Source: Ptychodera flava
Lineage: Eukaryota > Hemichordata > Enteropneusta > Ptychoderidae
Length of the DNA stretch: 64,000 nucleotides
Assembly: GCF_041260155.1 (NCBI RefSeq)
Contig: NC_091930.1
Location: 43,405,096 to 43,469,095, forward strand
Reading direction: 5' to 3'
Numbering within the stretch: position 1 is the stretch's first letter; every line of letters starts with the position of its first letter. The position numbers were made by a program, and so were the translations under genes. Below are positions 12,503-44,154 of this stretch, piece by piece. The notes beneath the pieces are model-generated. The model was given only the letters and a program-made list of their open reading frames with translations. It did no database searches and was not told the DNA's origin.

Positions 12503-12921
12503 AATTTATGAATATGAATACTGTTGATAAAAATGTAATATTTCTGTCAGTATTGTATAGTAACCTAAGTACACTATTGCACTTAAATCCTGAATGACAA
12601 TTAATGTTGATGTCAAATTCACACTGTTGTAGTAAAGAGCCGTATTAATAAATTTATGTGTGAATATTCTTGTTAATAAAATCACTATTCAGGTCATTAT
12701 TTATCTTTGGAAAGTACCCAACCGCACTAGAATGCTGAATGATGATAAGTATTGATGCCAACTCCACGCACTTGCAGCAGAGACCCTTAGAGTACTCTCT
12801 CGGCTGTCTCTGATAGTAATACCGATCGTCATTCAGGATTCCAGTGCACAGCGATACTTTCGTTGGCATACAATCATTATAGAAATACTCAAGTTTTATC
12901 AACAGTATTTATATTCATAAC
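12503..12921. mobile_element. ~420-bp imperfect foldback
   Basis: Ends atgaatatgaatactgttga and (inverted) atgaatataaatactgttga, plus inner atcctgaatgac on both arms. No target duplication seen. Confidence 0.6.
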
Positions 12922-14048
12922 TAATATTAATTTTCTTCCACTATCGCTAGCACTAGTAATGCCTTGTCCCCCGTGACGACGGACTTGCTTATTTTCACAT
13001 TACTTTTGCATTTTAGAACACATTTCTAACAGAGTCTAATGTATATCATGTATTTACATCACCACTACCTTTCAAAATGATTAAGTAAGACAAAACTTAA
13101 CAAGGCATGGCAGTTACACTACAGGTTGTACTGTCCGTCAGTATTACCAATCAGATCAGTCAGATGAAATTCGATATAAAGTAAAAAACAAACAAACAAA
13201 CACCGATCACCATTCTTAGGAGATAAACACATCGAACATTTTCCTCCTTTAGGATAAGTATATGATGGCTGTCAGTGTTGAAAATGGAAACCGATAACAG
13301 TACCTGTTGTATCATCAGAGAGAGTACGCCGTCATGCACAAGTCAGGCTGGCATTATTTCTTAAAACTCATGTAGCTCTGCCACTGGAACATCCACTTAA
13401 CCAAGGTTGTTGTTTTGTGATGCAAATCATCACGTTCATACCCTATTTGCTTGGTGCATAAGGTGTATGCGCGTCGAATATTAAAGATTTGAACTGTTAC
13501 TCACAAAGTCCTCGCGGAAACGTGAAACCATTCTATTTCGAAACCAAAGACAAAATATCGGGGTCACCAAACAAATCTTTGTACAAGAGAAATAAATTTA
13601 CCTCAACTTTTCCGGTGTTTGAAATTCCAGATTGGCTAGATGTATAGGAATTATAACGCTTCTCTGTATATGAATGTAAGCATACACCTTTAGAAAACTT
13701 CATTCGGTCGGGTTGAATTGTAGTTTTGCTGATCGTCTGATAATTATCCTCGAAGTCTCCTGAAACAGATTCTGAAATCAGATAAATTATGAGATTATTA
13801 GGCAATTCCACTGTTTGGAGGTAGACGCTTTGCGGTTGCATACCTACCAGAATTCGCTAGACTGCGTCAAATTAACTGTTTGTTTACAGCATCACGAGGC
13901 AAGGTCATACCGTACCGTATACATAGCGAGATAGAACGTACTCAATATATTTCATTATTTCATCTCCTGGTCTTTTTAATTGAGCATAATTTTGTTCGGT
14001 ATTTACTGCAGTTGTAGAGAGCTTCATCAATATCGATACACATAGCAC

Positions 14049-14124
<76 letters not shown>

Positions 14125-16640
14125 CCAACTAATTGCACGGGACACTTGAACTGATATCGCCACTTTTATGGACTATTGGACAGGGATTAAAACAATAATT
14201 GTGTCTGTGTCTATCAAGGTCACTGAAGTCATCGATTCGTGCAATGCTGAGACATTCGAATGCTTTCAAACGCTTTCTCTTGGCCGTCAATATTATATCT
14301 ACTTTCACTTATGTCCTTACATGATCAACTTCAAAGTGTGGTTTTCCTTGTGGAAAGCCAACTGACTGTGTTGTCATTGTTGGTCTGACCTAAATAACTT
14401 GTACAACTTCTGTATTTACTGAGCGTAGCGTCCGCTGTGACAAGGTAATTTAGTTATTGCTATAGTAAGTGTGCGTCTAGGACACCGAATGGATTTTGAC
14501 AAAGTAATGCCAATTGAAACTCACAACATCTTTAGTCGAAATGTGATAATTACCGCGCGGTTGGACAAATGGGTCAAATGTACCAATTAGAATTAGGTTT
14601 GCTTTACGCAGACGCAGACGAATGGCAAAGAGAAAGGCTGTCAAGAGAGTTAGTCACGTTGCAGACATTGAACAAAGTGTTAATGAAAGGTGAAACTTCT
14701 GCTGTAATGACAATCTTTCGATGTGATATCGTAGGGTAGATATTGTAGGACTGAATCAGACGAAGCCACTGGAATGATGATTAATTAAAAAATTGGAAAT
14801 GTTAATGAGTAACTATAGCGGCTGAAAAACATGATTGCTTACAAGGCAATGCAAGCCTTATTTAAATCGTTATGTAGTGGCTGATTTACAGGTTGCTGAA
14901 CTCGTTTGACAAATATATCGACTTCTGCTACTATTTTGATCTCTTTCGCTGACAAGCAGAAGTTATAAACATGACCACAAACTGGTAATAACATTGACGT
15001 AGCTGAGTGATAGGGTCTGATCGCGCATAATATCCACATGTACGGGGGATGATCTAATGGTTTAGTTTCGTGTACACGAAAAATCACTGCATGTAAGATG
15101 TACGCTTACGAATACAGGCGAAGACGGGAGAACGCCTGACAATTAGTGTTATATCTATGAAGACTTGCATCCAGCACCCTGTTTTTGCTTCTTGTTGACC
15201 TCTCGGCGGCTATCCCCAATGGAGGGCAGTGAACCAAACTACATGGCAGAGAGTCCGCATGTGCAGAGTAAGCTCTCAGTTGCTCAGGGTATTGTGAAAA
15301 GGGTATGGTATGCAAAGTGCTAAGCTAACGTCTCCTGGCTTATTTACCTATCCTTGGAGACCTCGCCCACGAATATATATGGGCATCATTGTACTCAGAG
15401 CTCAAATATCCAACATGTCCATACGTGTCTTTCATGAAACCCGTGAGTCACCCACCATTCAGCCGAGTAGAAGTAGACATTGTATCATTCACAATGGCGT
15501 CAGCGTTTACACACCTTATCTCGTGACCTCACAAGACCTTTGTCATTTACTTGGTGGTACTTAAATAGTAGACATACAATCGTAGCTGTAAATTCCTCTC
15601 TCACCGAAACAGTCTTGTACCGGACCCTAAAACTTGCATACAACCATTCATGTTGAGATTTTTTTTTAAGTTTCTGCACGGAATTGTTTGGTGGAATTGT
15701 ACGTAGGAAATCTACTTCTCTGGGTCTTGTACCTTGAGGTTTTGCCGATTCATTTTGATTCATCAAGAATAAAACACAAAAAAAGTCTACGCGTATATCT
15801 ACACAAGAATTAAATACACATGAATAATTCGCTTTGTTTTAAGATACTTTGCATCGGCGCTTTAAATGTCGCCTTCATGGTAGAAACATTCTGCACCGAT
15901 GTTCTTCACAATTGGCAATAATCCAACTCCATTATGTAGCGATAAACCTAGCCATGATGTTTGTTGACCTTTTAGTACACAGGTAATCAGTCTTTTACCG
16001 TTTGAGAAACGAATCTGTAGTTTGACTGCAGATAAATTACAACTACTGAAGGATAACAAGGCATAAATGTAAATAAGCACAACTCTCCAGGTACCAAACG
16101 CGTAAAGAGTGCTAAAAATAAACTGCTGGTGACATCACTCCCAATAAATTTTGGTTTCTGTATGCTCCTGCCATCATAACTTTTGAGTTATGTTTCTCTA
16201 TCCATTATAGGTCAACATGATCAAACCGGTGAGGTCATATCTTGCTTATGGTTAGCCACTGGACCCTTAACCGTGACTCGCTGATAAACTAACGGTTTGG
16301 GACGTCACGAGAGCAAATTTTTGGCAGTCTTTGAGCGATTGAGTTATTCGGGTAGGCATAGAGCAGAATAGTTGATTTCATTTAAAACAGTTAGAAAGGG
16401 TAGTTTTTCGTGCGCGGTCCGAATCGAGACTGCGGTCGCCGTGTTTCCCTTTGAAAGTCAGCAGGGTTGTGATGGGAGACTGTGTAACGCCGAGAACACA
16501 GTACGCTAGCTACCTACTCAGCAGGATTTTTTTTAATGACCGCTGAGTGATTTCGATATCTACGTAAATCTGTGGCCGAACGATTGAAAGGGAATTGAAT
16601 TAAACCACAATGACGACATGGATTTCTCTTGCTTCTGTTA
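12922..16640. other. Unassigned DNA between remnants
   Basis: Apart from the GA run, I see no exon with recognisable protein similarity. Short open frames here (for example 13533-13841 and 14839-15087, minus) have no domain and no good splice context. Confidence 0.5.
14051..14121. repeat. (GA)n microsatellite
   Basis: About 70 bp of uninterrupted GA. Confidence 0.95.
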
Positions 16641-16703
16641 TTTACGTCAATCGCGTTTTGTCGATGGATCATGCTGAACAGCTTGCATGGACCAAAATTT
16701 TGG

Positions 16704-16749
16704 GGTAGTTCTCTTTCGGAGAGGTGATGGCCCTGAAAATGGCTGTTTA
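16704..16749 (-). terminator. Decayed histone-type 3' stem-loop
   Basis: The minus strand reads GCCATTTTCAGGGC, then CATCACCTCTCCGAAAGAGAAC. It is the same arrangement as at 32756 but the stem has a mismatch. A short unassigned open frame (16647-16901, minus) runs through it; no histone sequence. Confidence 0.5.
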
Positions 16750-16901
16750 TGGTTTGATTTTTTGATTTGATTTAGTTCTTCTTCTTCTTTGCCAATGCCT
16801 GGCACAGTCTCGGCATCCGCATCGTTTTCCGTTTCCAGAAACTGCGACAATATTTGCTTGTACTTAGGCAATGAAGGTGCCATAATGTACCGTGGTCGCA
16901 C

Positions 16902-17827
16902 CAGGTAGGTAGTAGACGGTCATTTACCTCCATGGTTGTACCTGAACGTTTGTACCTGCACGTTTGGTCAAGCTTTACTTCAGGCTGTCAATAGAAGGAA
17001 ATATAGTAGTTTGACCTCGTTCCCAAACCCATACTGCGGAAAGTAACTTTTCACATCGCAACTTACATGTAACTAATCTCAGAGGAGGGGTATACATTGA
17101 AAGCGGGCAGAGTTTAGGCCAGCATGTAAGCTAGACAAAGCATAGCAGAATTCACAGGTATGCGAAAAGAAATAACTCAAATGTCAAAAATATGAATTTG
17201 CCGAACGAGTTCATTCCAAAATGTCAAAGGGCAACAGCGTCTTTCTTCGATCTCAGGATGTTTCTCGGGCCTATATGGGCTATGTACGCACGGTGAAAAA
17301 GTAGACAGTTTCAAACCTACTCAAGTCTAGTCTTGTAGCCATTGTAAAGTCATCCTAGGACTCGCTTCTCCCCTTGTAAACAACTTATAGCACGTTTAAT
17401 TTGGTTGTTTACAAAAATACAGGGTGTTTATAGGAGAGCAAATACCAGACACCCTATGTCAAGCACAGTCTACCGACACAACAGAGTTTGTGCTAAGGTT
17501 AATGCGCGTATTTCGATGGCGCAGTTTACGCGTTCATTGCAATTGAATTATATTTTTTCTGATTATCACAGGTCCAATACTAACCAAAGAAAAGACTCTT
17601 GTCTTTGTCAGTCCGTCACTGACATCATTGTTGAAAGTATACCATTTTCTCGATAAAATATAAACACCGTTTTAATAATGCTTGCGTTGCTTAAATACCA
17701 TAAATATTATGTAAATACTAACGTTCAGATGCCTGTTATGGACACGCCCACTTACGTGAAACCCAGATCACAGCGCAACTGTACGTACTAGCAGCATCTA
17801 AGACGTTCGATAGAATTCTTAATTATC
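16902..17827. other. Upstream region of the GT-B/NHL gene
   Basis: Should hold the promoter and any 5' UTR. No TATA box or initiator stands out. Nothing coding recognised. Confidence 0.4.
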
Positions 17828-36807
<18,980 letters not shown>

Positions 36808-36961
36808 GCAGACATGACACCACATCATGTCAACTCTGCAGGGATATCTCTAGTGAAAATCTACAAATTTTCTGACAAATTTTACACAACTCATTGCAAC
36901 TGCCAGGCTGTAAATGTGTATTTTTTGCTGTCATTTCAACAATTGTTCATATTTACCGGTA

Positions 36962-37094
36962 GGCACCATGTTACAAGTGGTATAGCCACAAACTGATGAT
37001 ATCGCTGTACACAGAACACATTGCCATAATTACAAGTTGTCTGTTTTTTTGTGTACATCATCAGTTTATTGCTATACCACTTGTGAAATGGTGC
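36962..37094. mobile_element. Foldback 150 bp after the NHL stop
   Basis: Arms ggcaccatgttacaagtggt / accacttgtgaaatggtgc, plus tagccacaaactgatgat / atcatcagtttattgcta. A half copy lies at about 18178-18275 in intron 1 of the same gene. Confidence 0.7.
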
Positions 37095-37099
37095 GTACT

Positions 37100-38080
37100 G
37101 TACCTGGTGTTTTGTTTTGGATAAGACATCATTTTCTCACTTAGACGGACAGTTATCAACTGTTTATAAATTGTCATTTTGTTTATTATCCGATAGCAGC
37201 CTGTTGCAATTTTTGTGCACTATAAATTTGTCAGAATAATTTTTTGACCTTCACAGATGTGTGCATGAGTGTACAGAAACATACATAGAAGCAGACATGA
37301 CAATATGACATGTCAAGTCTGCAGGTATATTTCTGGTGAAAATCTACAACTTCAAGTTTTCAGACTAATTTTACACAACACAATGCAACCGACAAGCTGA
37401 TAATTTCAGCAACAAATTGCAGTGCACAATATTTCATTTTTGCATGATTTTGGACAAATATTGACTTTTCTCCACATGAACGCTAAATTAGTCACCAAAA
37501 CATGGCAGAAGTCTCCGTAACAGTAAATTTCATTTTTTCAAAAAAAATTGCCTGACAAGCCGATTGGGTTTGAAACTGTCCGGCGGCCAGATTGTAGCTT
37601 GTTGCATGTGTTGATAAAAACGTCCCGAAAAAATGACGATTTTTCACTGAATGTGCGTGCTAAAACGTACCTGATAAATTGCGATACCTGTTAGTGTCCT
37701 GTTGTTTATGGATTTCTTCAATCGGCGATTATTTCCACGTTTTAAGTTATTTTTTAACGGAGACCAGAGACCGTGCCCATCCCGACACGCTGCCATGATC
37801 TCAAATGAGTTTGACATGACAGAGGGCAGATGGTCGCAAGAGGGCGCTATGACCAATCACGCCATCAGGACGCCAGCTGGAGAATGCTGCAGTGTATTTT
37901 GAACCCAGCAGTGATTTTGGTGGACGTACATTACGGAGAGATTTGCTCTCTATTTAAAACCTTGGTAAACTTAATTTAATTTGAGTGATCAACAAAGTAT
38001 TCAATCCTTTACCCTGAAATACTATATCTGAAGCTTCATTTAAGCACAACAGACAAAATTTCCGCAGGTATGTAGTCTTA
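37100..38080. other. Intergenic, 3' of the NHL gene
   Basis: No exon recognised. Slightly GC-richer patch at 37740-37900 (cagagaccgtgcccatcc, caagagggcgctatgacc). No AATAAA noticed close after the NHL stop. Confidence 0.4.
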
Positions 38081-38380
38081 TTAGGGACTGGTCCATTTCT
38101 TCGGCCTGGGGGGGGGGGGTCGATGGATTCATGGGGGGGGGGGGTCACCATGTTTTTGACTTTGGTGGTACGGGGGTCACCATGTTTTTGAAATGCCCAA
38201 TAGGGCGGTCAGTGTGTTTTTTAATTTCAACATGGCTCATATAGTACTTGCAAAAAATGCATCGTGCCAGCCACAAATTTCATCATTCAGCTGCATTTTT
38301 CAGCGCGCCCTTCGGCGCATAACTAATAATAATAAGACATTTTTCAGAGCCCCGCCCTAGTGCAAAACTTTAATATATCA

Positions 38381-38381
<1 letters not shown>

Positions 38382-38468
<87 letters not shown>
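38382..38468. repeat. (AT)n microsatellite inside the G-rich MITE
   Basis: About 85 bp of AT. Confidence 0.95.
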
Positions 38469-38476
<8 letters not shown>

Positions 38477-38596
38477 TATTGCCTGAATACATGGGTTTAG
38501 GTGCCCGAGAGCAGGTGACAATTTGCCCGACGCAAGGAGGGCAAATTGTCTCCTGCTGCGAGGGCACATAAACCCATGTATTCAGGCAATAATATT
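38477..38596. mobile_element. Nested foldback in the G-rich MITE
   Basis: Inverted arms attgcctgaatacatgggtt (left) and aacccatgtattcaggcaat (right), plus inner gacaatttgccc / gggcaaattgtc. Total arms about 55 bp. Confidence 0.75.
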
Positions 38597-39358
38597 TTTA
38601 TTACATGCCTCTTCACAGTTAATGCTATATGACATTTAGTTACATGCAGGGCATTTTCAAACAATTTTACCATTATCGACCAGCATCAAACAGATTTTAA
38701 CGAAAGTCAAAATAGCAGTGCGCGCATGGATATTTTACATCTAGCGTTAAGCGTCTATTTTGACGTCGAAAACATCGAAAGGCTTCACTGGCCCGGGTAA
38801 CCATGGAAACCGGTCAGTACATCGTTCACCGGCCCGCTAACATCCCGGATGTTCCTATTCAAATCAATGCACTGATTTGCATTCACATCGAGGCATGTAA
38901 TAAATATCTGACATACCTGTATGTTTAAAAATTTTTGGCGTGCCCATATCAAAAATCATATTTCAGCATGCCCTTCAGCTACATGACTTTCATATATCAG
39001 ATAGGTATATATATTAGAGATATCTTGATGTTTATTATTTTCGGCGCTCCCTTCTGGCGCAATAAATAAATATATCAGAGATATTATGTCAGATATATCT
39101 TGATGTCTGTAAATTGAAAAAGCATGACAAGCTCCTGATACTTTTCTGTTTTCTCTATGAGAATGCAGTGTTAGAAAGCAACACGCACTAATATTTCACA
39201 ATCACATTTTTCTCACAACAGTTCTGGACATTTGCTTTATGCATAAAAAGATTGGAGTACATTCAAAGCCCATTCAAAATACTGTATTCAAACTTTAGAA
39301 CTGACACTGTTAAATTCCTATCTTACAAACACAAACACAGAATGCCTGAATGTTTAAA

Positions 39359-39495
<137 letters not shown>

Positions 39496-39669
39496 GTATA
39501 AAACTGAATTATTGAATTTATATTTCACTTTTGTTTTACCTTTGTCGTGCTTTGGGGGGGGGGTCACCCTGTTTTCGAAAGTTGGAATAGGTGGGTCAGC
39601 CACTTTTTGACGTCGGCAAAAAAATAATCCACCCCCCCCCAGGCCGAAGAAACTGACCAGTCCCTTAAC

Positions 39670-40764
39670 ACTGCCAAAAATGTGAGATTACGTTGCTTCC
39701 ATGTCCAAGACAGCACCATTTGGGAAGTTGGGTGAAGAGAAAATGGAAAAAGAATCTACGACATGTAAGCAGATTCTGTACATCTGAATTTTAAAACCTC
39801 CCATAACGTAAATATCTTTACTTTGTGAAAGGTCTCAGAGAAAAATAAAGGCAGTGAGCAATTATATTTGTTACAACTCAGTGAGATACTGTTCTGTGAA
39901 CCACACAAGTGCTTTAGATATGAAGGCTATATCAGTCTCTCCGAAATACATGTGACCTATAACCTTGTCATATTTTGACCCCCTAGGAAGCTGTTTTTAT
40001 TCAATATGAGCGAAAAATTAACATTTCTCTCCCATTTACATGGCGCATATTACCCATTCACCTGGAGATATTGTAAAAAGTAGCGTGGTGACACCCTTTT
40101 ATTAAAAGTGTAAACTAAATGGTATTATGTCAGGATTTTATTCGCCAAGTTTGGTCAAAATGACACCATTCAAAGCGACAGGAAGAAAGTTCGAAAATTA
40201 TGTAGTGATATAATTTCGATATCGTCATTTTGTAATCGATACTTATGTTAAAATTTCTTTACAAACATCATGAAAGCTATACATTCGATAGATATGAATC
40301 TTAAGTCTTGGTATTTATTAAAATTAACTCATTTGCTAAGCGTTTTATAATTGCTTTCTTTAGTTTAAGTGAATTATATCATTTTTATTTATTTCTAACG
40401 ACGCCATTTTAACGTCCGTTTCCATGGAAACGAGCGTGGTGACCCCATTTTTATTTTATTTTTGCACTTGCACAACTTCCAAGAATATTTGTGCAAAGTT
40501 TCAAAAAAATGACACCACAACTTAATTTTGACGTAATTCGTAGTACTTCACCTTAAGTACAAGTCACAATACCACTTAGCAAAGTTTATGAACACAAGAT
40601 GTCTGAATCAGTTGTATAAAGCCAAACTGGCTATAACTGTACGTTTTATTTCACCAGATATCATCTAGATTTTCTTTGCCTTGCACAAATAAATGCAATT
40701 TGTAAGGCCGTGTCAGTTGGTAGGTAGACTTGGTAGACTTGGTAGACTTCAACGGCAGACACTC
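39670..40764. other. Intergenic between the MITE and copy B
   Basis: AT-rich; short repeated phrase agcgtggtgac at 40082 and 40434. No gene recognised. Confidence 0.4.
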
Positions 40765-41047
40765 TTTTTAGATGCAAATTTAACACTCTGATCAAATGTA
40801 TGACACCACATACAGTAATAAAACAAGCATAATCAAGTTTCAGTACTAAATTTGTGTGTGTTTAAATAAGTCATGTAGTTTCCCAACTTCCAGCAAAGCT
40901 GTATGCCAACAATTGGTGGAAAACTCCAAGAAATGATGGATCAAGATTATTCTCGCTGATGAAATCTTTGTCGATCCTCATAGGTCAATTTATGTCTTTC
41001 TCTGCGTTAATTATGATGTGGGGCACATACCAAAGGAAAGTTATTAA

Positions 41048-41553
41048 AGGCCCAATAGCTGTATCTTTTAGCATGATTTTTGTGATTTTACTTCCAAACT
41101 AAAACAAGTTCGTGGAAATGTACTCATTGTGGGGTGTTTATACAAGTATACTAAACTGTCCACTGGGACTGCATGTGCAATTTTGAGCAAGATAAATAAT
41201 AAACGTTTGCCCAAACATAAAATGGCGCCCTCATGCAAATAAAGCAAAAACACTGTACGTCGTGCATATCTATGCATTGGAACCTTCACAGAAACAAACA
41301 GAGTAGTCCAATATAAGCAGCATAGTGCTGAATGTTTTCCACTGGGACACCATATGCTATATTTTCTATGTAATCTTACCAATTTTTAAAAATGGCGGGA
41401 AATCAAAATAACTGTTAAAATTTTAATTTACTTGTCCAATTTTTCAGTAGTAAAAGACTATATCCTTTAAATTTGTAGAATTTAAAGAAAACCAGAGAAA
41501 ATAGAAAGCCTTTTTCAGGTCAACAAATTTCAAGAATTACAGCTACTGGGGCT
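41048..41553. mobile_element. ~506-bp MITE with TTAA flanks
   Basis: Inverted ends AGGCCCAATAGCTGTA and AGCCCCAGTAGCTGTA, each next to TTAA. The segment is missing at the matching position in copy A (near 330-345). Confidence 0.75.
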
Positions 41554-41823
41554 TTAATTATGTGAAGGAGTTGTTTAGCTCTATTTTGATTACCATCTGC
41601 ACATTTGCATTTCCCATTTTGCCATGGTTATGTGTGGAAACTGAGAATATGTAACACTCAATTCTCAGATTTACTTTTGAAATCTCTTTTGAAATCTCTA
41701 ACCTGACAACAGTTTTGAAATCAACAATCTGTGTCTGATATTTAACCCAACACAGCATATATTGCTCAAAATCACTTTGTCTGCAAAGATTTTGTTATTT
41801 TCATTATTTTGATAACCGTGACT

Positions 41824-42046
41824 AAAGGGAAACTGTCATCGGAACTGCGCCTGTGTCAATGTATTTCGTGAACAATATCTAGATGCATCTCATTGTCATA
41901 GCTGCAACATTTAAATTATACGATATAGATTATGACAGACATGTTTTAACTTTCATCAATCACCATCTACCTTACAAAGAGAGTTTACATTGGTCATGTG
42001 GGCCCCATACAACCTTTGAGCGCACTTCCGACGACTGTATCCCTTT
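41824..42046. mobile_element. ~220-bp MITE with AAAGGGA ends
   Basis: Inverted ends AAAGGGAAACTGTCATCGGA and AAAGGGATACAGTCGTCGGA. Absent from copy A near 778. Harbinger-like by its ends; the target duplication is unclear. Confidence 0.65.
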
Positions 42047-44070
42047 CAAACATTGGTTTGGTTCACCTTTTAGCATGACAAGCTGTTGTAAGGTGACGCA
42101 GACGTGTAAATTTATGGAAGTTACCCAAGTTCCTGGCTATTTATAAAATGTTACTTCACTCCAGCCGGATCAAATTTCGTGGAATTTTCACATTATGTTC
42201 TTTAGATACTATATGTATATAAAAAAACAGAACTTTTTGGGCAATAAAGTTCTGACACTTTGAATCAGAGTCATTTCAATCTATTTTATCGTGATTTCAA
42301 TCACTTTTTAGGATGTCAGACTTTCATGCCCTGCCATTTCCGAATGAGAAGAGAAAATGCTAATCAAAATTGTAGTTTTTTAATCTACATATTCTCCAGT
42401 TTCAAATGAGATATTACATTAAGTGGTATCAAGTTTTTATCATACCAAAACATGTTTTATACTGCTAATATGTACCCTCTTAATCCTTCAATTAAACTAT
42501 TGAACTATAGAGTCTCTGCTTTTTTAAAATATATAGTATGAGGGGCTTTTCATGTCATCTTTGATACAACAAAATATATTGCTTTGAATAAACGTGTGCT
42601 GGTTAAAGGGGCAATCCTCAATCTCTGGTTCTCGCACTACTTATAGTTAATATTGACTGTTATCCGATTTTAGTCCTTTGTTGTCCTTTGAAAGTTATGC
42701 ACAGTACAGTTTGTTCAGACGAACAGCTGATAGAAACCTTTTATTGCAACGAAACCATAAGTTATAATACTTTTTTGTGGCGGAGTTTGAGGGTAAAAGC
42801 AATGTTTAATCAACTACCTTCATGATTTACTTACAGGATGAACATGGCCAACCAATACAAAGACTACAAACAAGATTATGTACTTAAAAAGCCAAAACAA
42901 TTTTTATTTCAGTTTTAACTTTGACGTGATTCTACTTGATAAGAACGAAGTCAGAAAAAAAACAAAAAACAAAACTGAAATTCTGAGTGCGATTAACATG
43001 CTGCATGCACTCACAATGAACAGAATGAATACATTTAGTGTCTATTTACAATAGGAAAAAAAAATGTTGGGATATACAAGAAAACAATAGATTAAAATAA
43101 AACAAGGTCTTACATCTATAAGAAAGGGTCATCACAGGAGAAAAGTTTCTCACTGGAGCAATGATAGAATCTCCTGACAGACCTTGTTAATAGCGACAAC
43201 ATGAAGAGATTCGCTGTAAATTTGGGGAATTTTGAATGAAAACAGCAATGCGTGTGTGATTTTGTCCAAGTCTGAATATTGTGGAACACCAAATCTCTGC
43301 TGTGGCTTGTTTTTCAGTTTTTACCGCAAAGGCAAAAAAAAAAGTTTTTCAAAATGACAACTGCAAAAGAAGAGGACTTTAAAATTGAATCTTCCATTAT
43401 AGAGCAGTCTTTAAAGGTATACAGTCACCTGTAATCTAAATATGCCCATATATGGTCAAAGGGGCGTTCCTTGGTATTCAAAATGCCCATGTGAGGGCAC
43501 TGTTTTTAAACAGCGGCCACCGGCTTAAAATCTGTGATTTGTTAGATTTTCTCTTTCGATGGTAACTGTGGCAAAATTAGAACAGGTGACAGTATACCTT
43601 TAATAGCGACGTGTGTCCATGGATAGATAAAGCAAATCTGTGTCTACACCATTATATCATTGATATCTGATGAAATACTGAAAGAAAGGCCAGAATGGAT
43701 TTTACATAACAAACGAGCTTGACCGCTGGCTCTTACAAACACCTTATTATCATCTATCAGCACATGTCACTGTCTAAAAACAAACTAAATGCAGGGGAAA
43801 ACTTCTCATAGCTTGTTCTTCTGAAAATACATGATTGCACTGGTACCAAACTTTACAACTATGGCAAGAGAGTAATTTTCTGTGATGACACTGTACAAAG
43901 ATGATCCCACATGTGGCTGCAATGATATGATTTTTTTCAGGAAAACATAAGTGATAAGGAGAGTTTGTTACAATCCACTCTTAAGGTAGAATGTGCCTCA
44001 GCAAAGATATTTGAGCTCTCAAATTTTCACAATTCTTTTCTGATCAACCACTTGTTGGGGCGCATTTTAA

Positions 44071-44154
44071 CCCTTTCACCACCATGTTTGTCCCAAATCC
44101 ATTGTTTTCTATGGTAAAGTTGGACCTGTATACAGGGAACTGGGGGTGAACGGG
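44071..44154. mobile_element. 84-bp MITE with TTAA duplication
   Basis: Flanked by TTAA (44067-44070 and 44155-44158); copy A has one TTAA at 2858-2861 and no insert. Ends CCCTTTCACC and GGGTGAACGGG form imperfect inverted repeats. TTAA targets and CCC ends are the mark of piggyBac-type elements. Confidence 0.8.

Noticed and set aside
13905-14163. Ser-Leu repeat frames
   Set aside because: Translation of the GA microsatellite.
16704-16749. A bacterial-type terminator or microRNA hairpin
   Set aside because: The context matches the animal histone 3' end plan seen more clearly at 32756.
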